Assembly (NCBI GenBank): GCA_028278065.1
Contig: JANQFA010000032.1
Coordinates: 1 to 48,852, forward strand
Origin: Myxococcota bacterium
Lineage (GTDB): Bacteria > Myxococcota_A > UBA9160 > JAFDET01
Direction of reading: 5' to 3'
Length of the DNA: 48,852 bases
The position numbers were made by a program, and so were the translations under genes. A model generated the notes under the pieces. That model saw only the letters and a list, made by a program, of their open reading frames with translations, made no database searches and was not told the origin of the DNA. Below, in pieces: positions 43,305 through 48,852 of the stretch (within the stretch, counting starts at the first letter, position 1; every line of letters begins with the position of its first letter).

Positions 43305-43356
43305 CGAGCGCGATCCGACGCCAGTCCCCCCGAGCGCGATCCGACGCCACTCCCCC
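43305..43356. repeat. 26-base tandem direct repeat, two copies
   Basis: Two copies (43305-43330 and 43331-43356) of a unit beginning CGAGCGCGATCCGACGCCA and ending in a C-run, with one mismatch (G or C). The pair fills most of the 97 bases between the divergent lipoprotein and parvulin starts, so it could be a bidirectional control element or a slippage product. Confidence 0.85.
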
Positions 43357-43385
43357 GCGCCGGGGCGCGCTAGTCTCGGGCCTCC

Positions 43386-44237
43386 ATGCGACGCCTCCTG
43401 CGCGAGCCGCTCTTCCACTTCCTGCTGGCCGGGATCGCGATCTTCGCCCTGGCGGGCCGCGTCGGCGGCGGCTCGGACTCCGCAGGCCAACGCATCGTGG
43501 TGGACGACGTGACGGTGGCCAACCTGGTGACGGGCTTCGAGCGCACCTGGATGCGCCCCCCCACACCGGATGAGCTCTCCGGACTGGTGGAGGATTTCGT
43601 CAAGGAGGAGATCCTGTACCGCGAGGCCCTGGCGCTGGGGCTGGACCGCGACGACGTGGTGATCCGACGCCGCCTGCGCCAGAAGATGGAGTTCCTGCAG
43701 GCCGACATGGCGGACCGGGGCGAAATCGGCGACGCCGAGCTGCTGGCCTTTCTCGACGAGAACCCGGAACGCTTCGAAGTCCCTGCCTCGGTGACCTTCC
43801 GCCAGATCTTCGTCGACCCCCAGCGCTCGAACGGTGCGCCGGAGGCCCGCGCCGCCGAGATCCTCGCGCTGCTGCAGTCCGATCCCGACGCGGCGGGGCA
43901 GCCGCTGGGCGACGCCACCCTGCTGCCCCCGATCCTCCGGCGAGCGACTCCGCGAGTCGTGTCGGGGCAGTTCGGTCCCGGGTTCTTCGAGGCGATCGCG
44001 GAGCTGCCGGCCGGAAGCTGGGCGGGACCCGTCCCGTCGACCTACGGCCTGCACCTGGTGCTCGTCGACGAGCTGGAGCCGTCGAGACGACCGGAGCTGG
44101 GCGAGGTGCGCCCGGCGGTGGAGCGGGAGCTGCGCGCAGTGCGCCGGAGCGAGGCGGGCGAGCGCTTCTATCGCCAGCTGCGCGAACGCTACGAGGTGGT
44201 GATCGAGGACGTGGGCCCTTCGACAGCGTCGCCTTGA
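43386..44237 (+). CDS. Parvulin-type peptidyl-prolyl isomerase, membrane-anchored
   Basis: 283 residues. One N-terminal TM or uncleaved signal (about 10-24) faces a periplasmic part. An SurA/PpiD-like N-terminal helical region (DFVKEEILYREALALGL, about 64-80) precedes the rotamase domain (about 135-235), which includes SVTFRQIF, PLGDATLLPP, and GPVPSTYGLHLVLV. The family catalyses prolyl isomerisation during folding of exported proteins. Start ATG has only a weak ribosome-binding site. The neighbours are a lipoprotein and an acyl-CoA thioesterase, with no clear pathway link. Confidence 0.85.
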   Translation: MRRLLREPLFHFLLAGIAIFALAGRVGGGSDSAGQRIVVDDVTVANLVTGFERTWMRPPTPDELSGLVEDFVKEEILYREALALGLDRDDVVIRRRLRQKMEFLQADMADRGEIGDAELLAFLDENPERFEVPASVTFRQIFVDPQRSNGAPEARAAEILALLQSDPDAAGQPLGDATLLPPILRRATPRVVSGQFGPGFFEAIAELPAGSWAGPVPSTYGLHLVLVDELEPSRRPELGEVRPAVERELRAVRRSEAGERFYRQLRERYEVVIEDVGPSTASP

Positions 44238-44270
44238 TCGGCCTATGATGCGGGCTCGCGCGGAGGCTCC

Positions 44271-45137
44271 ATGGCCGACTTCCTCGCCGACTCCCGGGTG
44301 GAGCGCGATCCCCACCGTCCCGGCATCCTGCACACCTCGCTCTCGCCGAGCTGGGCGGTGTGGGGACCCAACGGCGGCTACCTGGCCGCGATCGCCCTGC
44401 GCTCGGCCATCGAGCAGAGCCGGCTTTCGAAGCCCGCCAGCTTCCACTGTCACTTCCTCGCCGTCGGCGAGTTCGCCCCGGTGGAGGTCGAGGTGACCCG
44501 GCTCGGTGGAGGCCGGCGCGCCGAGTCGCTGCGCGCGGACGTCCGCCAGGGAGACAATCTGCTGCTCGCAGCCACGGCCTGGATGGTCGACGACGGACTG
44601 GAGGGCTACGAGCACGACTTCGGCCGCGCTCCGGAGGTGCCGCGACCCGACGAGCTGAAGGGCTATCAGGAGCTCGAAGCCGACACCTACGAGAGCTGGT
44701 TTCCGATCTGGCGCAGCATGGAGGGACGCCCGACGCGCTGGAAGGAGCCCCCGGGCGAGCCGGTCAATCGCACCTGGCTGCGCTTCACGGACACACCCGT
44801 GCGCGACCGGCACGACGACGCCCTGCGCCAGCTCTTCTGGCTCGACTTCCCGGGCTGGAACGCGACGATCGCGGCGCACGGATGGCCCTTCCGGTACCTG
44901 TGCCCGAACCTCGACCTGACGGTCCAGTTCCACCGCTCGGCGCCCGACGAGGAGTGGATGCTCGCCGACGGCTTCGTCGCCCTGGCGGAAGGCGGCCTGG
45001 TAGGCTGCGTCTCGCGCATCTGGGCGGAGGACGGCGCGCTCCTCGCCACCGGCACGTCGAAGCACTTCTGCCGACCCAACCCGCAGTACGAAGCCGACCT
45101 GGAGCGGGCCCGCGCCGAGGGGCTCCTCGACGACTGA
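44271..45137 (+). CDS. Acyl-CoA thioesterase (double hotdog, TesB-like)
   Basis: 288 residues, ATG after GGAGG. Two hotdog halves are suggested: GPNGGYLAAIALRSAI near 32-47 in the first and HGWPFRYLCPNLDLTVQFHR near 204-223 in the second, ending SRIWAEDGALLATGTSKHF, a usual closing strand for the family. Such enzymes hydrolyse acyl-CoA esters and often sit with catabolic genes as relief valves for CoA. The exact catalytic residues were not assigned. It lies 33 bases after the parvulin gene. Confidence 0.82.
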   Translation: MADFLADSRVERDPHRPGILHTSLSPSWAVWGPNGGYLAAIALRSAIEQSRLSKPASFHCHFLAVGEFAPVEVEVTRLGGGRRAESLRADVRQGDNLLLAATAWMVDDGLEGYEHDFGRAPEVPRPDELKGYQELEADTYESWFPIWRSMEGRPTRWKEPPGEPVNRTWLRFTDTPVRDRHDDALRQLFWLDFPGWNATIAAHGWPFRYLCPNLDLTVQFHRSAPDEEWMLADGFVALAEGGLVGCVSRIWAEDGALLATGTSKHFCRPNPQYEADLERARAEGLLDD

Positions 45138-45147
45138 GGCGCCGGTC

Positions 45148-45189
45148 GGGCGTCCTGCAGGAGCGCCGCCGCGCCCCTGAGTGCTTTTT
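45148..45189 (+). terminator. Possible Rho-independent terminator
   Basis: Downstream of the thioesterase gene, GGGCG (45148-45152) can pair with CGCCC (45172-45176) around an inner palindrome TCCTGCAGGA (45153-45162). A run of five T follows at 45185-45189, though eight bases after the stem, so the structure is imperfect. Confidence 0.35.
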
Positions 45190-45257
45190 CCGGTCTGGGT
45201 CTGGTTCGTTACCCGGTCCCGGAGCTAGCCTCGGCCCTCCAGCCCAGGAGGGGACCC

Positions 45258-47543
45258 ATGCGACTGCCCGGATCCGTCGTTCTTCTCGCCAGCGCCGCGC
45301 TCCTGCTGCCTTCGAGCTCGATCGGCGAGGTACCCGCCGACTTCAAGGGGAAGATCGGCAAGACCTACGCCGAGAGCGAGGAGTGGTGGCCGGATCCGAT
45401 CGTGCCGCCCGAGGGCGCGCCCAACGTGATCATCTTCCTGCTCGACGACACGGGCTTCGCGCAGATCGGGAGCTTCGGCGGCCTCACCGAGACCCCGAAC
45501 ATCGACGAGCTGGCGGCCAACGGCCTGCGCTACCGCGACTTCCACACCACGGCGCTCTGCTCCCCCACCCGCGCCTCGCTGATGGCCGGGCGCAACCCCC
45601 ACTCGATCGGGCTCGGCAGCCACGCGCTCACCGCCATGGGCTTCCCCGGCTACAACGCCATGATGCCGGCCAGCGCCAAGTCGGTGGCCAACTACCTGCA
45701 GGAAGCCGGCTACGTGAACTACGCCCTCGGCAAGTGGGACCACACGCCCCTCTACGAGGTGTCGCAGGTCGGGCCCTTCGACCGCTGGCCCAGCGGCGAG
45801 GGCTTCGACCATGCCTACACCTTCATGTCGGCCGACGTGCACCAGTTCGTCCCGGTCATGTGGAACGACCACACGCCCGAGCCCTACCGCAAGAGCCACC
45901 ACCTGGACCAGGACCTGGCCGACCGCGCCATCCTCTGGATCACCGGGCACAAGTCGATCAAGCCGGACCTGCCCTTCATGATGCTCTTTGCCTCGGGCTC
46001 CATGCACTCGCCGCACCACGCCCCGGCGGACTACATCGAGAAGTGGAAGGGCCGCTTCGAGATGGGCTGGGACGAGGCGCGCAAGCAGATCCTCGAGAAG
46101 CAGAAGAAGCTCGGCATCATCCCCGCCGACACGAAGCTCACCGAGCGGATCGAGGCGATCCCGGCCTGGGACTCCCTCAACGCCGACGAGAAGAAGCTCT
46201 ACGCCCGGCAGATGGAGGTCTTCGCGGCCCAGCTCGAGTTCGTGGACCACCAGATCGGGCGCGTGGTCGCCGAGCTGAAGCGGATCGGCGAGTTCGACAA
46301 CACCCTGATCTTCGTCACCTCGGACAACGGCGCCAGCGGCGAGGGCGGCCTGGCCGGCACCTTCAACGAGACCTACGTGCTGAACGGCCTGCAGACACCC
46401 TTCGACGCCAACCTGCGCCACTACGAGAACTGGGGCGACGAGACCACCTATCCCCACTACCACGCGGGCTGGGCGATGGCCGGAAACACCCCCTTCCGGT
46501 ACTTCAAGCAGAGCGAGCACCGCGGCGGCCAGCACGACGCGCTGGTGGTGCACTGGCCGAAGGGCATCCAGGCCAAGGGCGAGATCCGCAACCAGTACCA
46601 CCACATCACGGACATCGCGCCGACCATCATGGAGGCCACCGGGACGAAGCTGCCGGAGACCTATCACGACGTGAAGCAGCAGCCCATGGACGGGGTGTCG
46701 ATGATGTACTCCTTCGACACCCCGGACGCGCCCAACGCCAAGAAGCGCCAGTACTACGAGATGTTCGGCAACCGGGCGATCTGGGAGGACGGCTGGAAGG
46801 CGGTGACCCTGCACGCGGGCCGCATGCCCTGGGACCTGGCGGTGGTGCTGCCCTTCGACGAGGACAAGTGGGAGCTCTACCACGTGGCCGAGGACTTCTC
46901 CGAGAGCAACGACCTGGCCGAGAAGCACCCGGAGAAGCTCGAAGCCCTGAAGGCGGCCTTCGAGGAGGAGGCCTGGAAGTACAACGTCTACCCGCTGTAC
47001 GACGACATGATCAAGCGGATCTCCGCCCAGGAGACGCGCCTGTTCGGCGACCAGAAGGTCTTCACCTACTTCTACCCGGGCGCCATCCGCATCGCGGAGA
47101 AGGCCTCGGCACCGGTGAAGAACCGCTCGCACCGCATCGAGACGAAGATCGACCTCGAGGGCGGCGAGGAAGGCGTGATCATGGCCGTGGGCGGCATGAC
47201 CGGCGGCTTCTCGATGTTCATCCAGGACGGCAAGGTCTTCTACGACTACAACTACCTGGACGGCGTCCACTACGTGCTGGAGTCGCAGCCGCTGCCGACG
47301 GGCCCCACCGACATCCGCTTCGAGTTCCTCAAGACCGGCGAGTACGCCGGCACCGGGCAGCTCTTCGTGAACGGCAAGAAGGTGGCCCAGGCCAACATGC
47401 CCAAGATGCACATCAGCACCTACTCCCTGGCCGAGACCTTCGACGTGGGGCGGGACACGGGCACCCAGGTGTCCAAGCGGTACACCGATCCCTTCCCGTT
47501 CCAGGGCGCCCTCGACCGGGTGGTGGTGACGCTCACCGAGTGA
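45258..47543 (+). CDS. Large secreted arylsulfatase with C-terminal beta domain
   Basis: 761 residues, ATG after GGAGGGG. Signal peptide about 1-23. The sulfatase domain has LLDDTGFAQIGSFGG (metal Asp pair 63-64) and the canonical formylglycine site C101-S-P-T-R105. FVTSDNGASGEGG (about 351-363) provides further metal ligands. Beyond the catalytic domain, about 610-761 forms a beta-rich domain resembling a concanavalin/LamG-like module, found in the large bacterial arylsulfatases. It shares only the core fold with the 511-residue sulfatase at 11337. The substrate is unknown; activation needs an FGE encoded elsewhere. Confidence 0.93.
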   Translation: MRLPGSVVLLASAALLLPSSSIGEVPADFKGKIGKTYAESEEWWPDPIVPPEGAPNVIIFLLDDTGFAQIGSFGGLTETPNIDELAANGLRYRDFHTTALCSPTRASLMAGRNPHSIGLGSHALTAMGFPGYNAMMPASAKSVANYLQEAGYVNYALGKWDHTPLYEVSQVGPFDRWPSGEGFDHAYTFMSADVHQFVPVMWNDHTPEPYRKSHHLDQDLADRAILWITGHKSIKPDLPFMMLFASGSMHSPHHAPADYIEKWKGRFEMGWDEARKQILEKQKKLGIIPADTKLTERIEAIPAWDSLNADEKKLYARQMEVFAAQLEFVDHQIGRVVAELKRIGEFDNTLIFVTSDNGASGEGGLAGTFNETYVLNGLQTPFDANLRHYENWGDETTYPHYHAGWAMAGNTPFRYFKQSEHRGGQHDALVVHWPKGIQAKGEIRNQYHHITDIAPTIMEATGTKLPETYHDVKQQPMDGVSMMYSFDTPDAPNAKKRQYYEMFGNRAIWEDGWKAVTLHAGRMPWDLAVVLPFDEDKWELYHVAEDFSESNDLAEKHPEKLEALKAAFEEEAWKYNVYPLYDDMIKRISAQETRLFGDQKVFTYFYPGAIRIAEKASAPVKNRSHRIETKIDLEGGEEGVIMAVGGMTGGFSMFIQDGKVFYDYNYLDGVHYVLESQPLPTGPTDIRFEFLKTGEYAGTGQLFVNGKKVAQANMPKMHISTYSLAETFDVGRDTGTQVSKRYTDPFPFQGALDRVVVTLTE

Positions 47544-47585
47544 ATTCCCTCGCCCTCGATCGCTCGATCAGGCTACGCTGAGCCG

Positions 47586-48026
47586 ATGATCCGAAGTCTG
47601 GCGCTTCTTCTCGCCTGTGGGTTCCTGTGCGGGGCCTGCTCGATCTCACGGTCGCTCTCGGCGAGCTCGGCGTCGATTTCGGCCTCGATCCTCTCGATCA
47701 GCTCGTCGGCATCCTCCTCGGCCTCGAGCTCGGCCGACGACGCCTACGCGGGCGACGTGCGCGCCGCGACCTACGCCCTCGTCGACTCCGGCTCTCTCGA
47801 GTCGGAAGCCCTGCTCCGCGAGGTCGGGCGGGTCTCGAGCGAGCACGGGATCACCGACTGGCAGGACTCGGCGCTGACCTACCGGGCGATCGGTCTCGGG
47901 CTGCAGGACGGCCGCCTGGCGGAGTCCGAGGCGCGGGCTCTCGCCGTCGGGCTCGCCCAGGGGCGCCCCGAGCGCAGCGCGGAGGTGCTGGCCGGCTGGC
48001 AAGCGGACGGGGCGAGCGCGCCGTGA
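47586..48026 (+). CDS. Ser-rich putative lipoprotein
   Basis: 146 residues. Lipoprotein signal ends in CGAC (Cys18). A low-complexity Ser/Ala/Ile run (about 19-50) follows the acylation site and is encoded largely by TCG, TCC and AGC codons. The C-terminal ~95 residues form a helical region of unknown type (SEALLREVGRVSSEHG, LAVGLAQGRPERSAEVL). The Ser-rich tether may hold the small domain away from the membrane. Its stop overlaps the next gene's GTG start, so the two likely work together. Confidence 0.7.
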   Translation: MIRSLALLLACGFLCGACSISRSLSASSASISASILSISSSASSSASSSADDAYAGDVRAATYALVDSGSLESEALLREVGRVSSEHGITDWQDSALTYRAIGLGLQDGRLAESEARALAVGLAQGRPERSAEVLAGWQADGASAP

Positions 48027-48852
48027 GCCGCATCGCCATTCCCACCCTGCTGACGGCCGCGGGGCTCCTGCTCTGCGGCGCGGGCGCAGGCGCCGCGACG
48101 CCGGCACTCGAGCTGGTTCACGTGGCCGCCAATGTGGATGGATCCAGCGGCGGCCACTCCGCACTGCGCCTGGGCGCCTTCGCGTACCAGTACGAGTACG
48201 ACCGGCACGGAGTCCTCAAGCTGGACCGGACCTACTGGCCGGACTTCGTCCACCACTACGCCCGGCTCGAGAACCGCAGCCTGCGGCTGTCGCGCGTGCC
48301 CCTCTCTGCCGAGGACGCGGACCGGGTGGAGGCGCGCTTCGCGCGCCTTCTCGTCGTCCAGCAGCGCCACCTCGACCGTCTGGACGCGCTGGAGCAGGAG
48401 GCGAGCTGGCACGAGGCGCGCGCGGGCAAGGCGCCCGGCGTGCCGGTGCGAGGCGCCGGCCTCCTGGCGTCCGAAGGTCGTTCCCTGGCCGGACGGGTGC
48501 TCCTCGACGCGCTGCAGCGCCGCCTGGGCGCGGACTTCCTCGAACGGGAACGAGCCGCCACCGAAGAAGCCCTGGCTGCATTGGCCGACCGGCTGAGTGC
48601 GGGCGCCTCCGATGTCCTGCAGGCGGACTCCCTTCCCGCCGTCCTCCAGATCGCAGCGGAGCAGCGCCGCGAGCTCCTCGAACGCCGCGCCGCTCTCGAA
48701 GGCCTGCTCGAGGCGCGCCCCCTCGCACCCGGGGCCGCCCTGGATCTGGCCACGGTCGAGGCCCTCGGGGCCCGTCCGCTGACCCGCGTGGAGCGCGAGA
48801 CGGTCCGCTCGCTCGCGGCCCGGCAGGAGGAGACCGTCGCACGCCTCGCCGC
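48023..48852 (+). CDS. Exported DUF4105-like protein, 5' part only
   Basis: The frame stays open for 276 codons to the window edge. GTG start in a GTGA overlap. A signal peptide (about 1-24) is followed by VHVAANVDGSSGGHSALRLG (about 33-52), where the GHSALRL strand recalls the start of DUF4105-like and YiiX/NlpC-type permuted papain folds. The following LDRTYWPDFVHHY and a long helical region with many Arg, Glu and Leu (about 90-276) fit that family only loosely. The catalytic Cys, if any, would lie outside the window. Confidence 0.6.
   Translation, partial: MSRIAIPTLLTAAGLLLCGAGAGAATPALELVHVAANVDGSSGGHSALRLGAFAYQYEYDRHGVLKLDRTYWPDFVHHYARLENRSLRLSRVPLSAEDADRVEARFARLLVVQQRHLDRLDALEQEASWHEARAGKAPGVPVRGAGLLASEGRSLAGRVLLDALQRRLGADFLERERAATEEALAALADRLSAGASDVLQADSLPAVLQIAAEQRRELLERRAALEGLLEARPLAPGAALDLATVEALGARPLTRVERETVRSLAARQEETVARLA

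Noticed and set aside
47556-47567. GATCG-CT-CGATC inverted repeat after the large sulfatase
   Set aside because: Only five base pairs with a two-base loop and no T-run, so not a credible terminator.
1-48852. tRNA, rRNA, CRISPR arrays, insertion sequences, phage or integrase genes
   Set aside because: None seen on reading both strands: no regularly spaced repeats beyond the two tandem pairs, no transposase or integrase motifs, and no cloverleaf-like segments in the short intergenic gaps.

Overview
The window is high-GC throughout (about 70% by eye) and almost fully coding: about 41 genes, short intergenic gaps, and many 1-8 base overlaps of GTGA/ATGA type. No rRNA, tRNA, CRISPR array, insertion sequence or phage gene was recognised, and no gap between genes exceeds about 150 bases. 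Lipoproteins, a hexahaem cytochrome, an HlyD-type adaptor with an RND pump, a parvulin, a DUF2889 protein and an HpnN-like transporter point to a Gram-negative, didermic cell. Three luciferase-like (F420-type) oxidoreductases, a P450, two Baeyer-Villiger-type monooxygenases, crotonases and many TetR regulators are the mix seen in catabolically versatile uncultured lineages such as Binatota or Myxococcota-like Deltaproteobacteria. The phylum is inference only.

Layout. 1-2381: a possible RiPP-like mini-locus, with an ATP-grasp protein divergent from a 73-residue peptide gene and an alpha-ketoglutarate HExxH-type hydroxylase. 2382-4435: an LLM oxidoreductase divergent from a zinc alcohol dehydrogenase, with a 32-base tandem repeat between them. 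4562-10490: a tightly packed catabolic operon (TetR, extradiol dioxygenase, FAH-family hydrolase, acyl-CoA synthetase, FAD hydroxylase) behind an AT-rich promoter island. 10475-13861: an SDR divergent from a secreted sulfatase that overlaps a secreted HAD phosphatase. 13938-18964: an N-terminally extended BVMO, a trans-acting enoyl reductase/saccharopine dehydrogenase-like protein, an exported unknown and a second LLM protein. 19103-26236: TetR-adaptor-RND pump, two crotonases and a STAS-like protein. 26266-30807: a second BVMO, then a hexahaem lipoprotein coupled to a Tat-exported GMC oxidoreductase. 30811-35334: an HpnN-like transporter, an SDR and a third LLM protein. 35406-38986: two overlapping genes that each begin with a Rieske domain, one fused to a glutamate-synthase FMN/3Fe-4S barrel and the other to a ThDP enzyme. 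38995-41934: a P450-TetR operon divergent from DUF2889. 41927-48852: a GH...NC-type lipoprotein, a parvulin, a thioesterase, a large sulfatase, a Ser-rich lipoprotein and a DUF4105-like partial gene.

Taken together, the window looks like an accessory catabolic region. Sulfatases would unmask sulfated substrates, and monooxygenases, dehydrogenases and the P450 would oxidise them. Ring cleavage and CoA activation would feed beta-oxidation-type enzymes, while RND-type pumps handle lipophilic compounds. The two most unusual items are the peptide/HExxH/ATP-grasp locus at the left end and the paired Rieske fusions at 35.4-39.0 kb.
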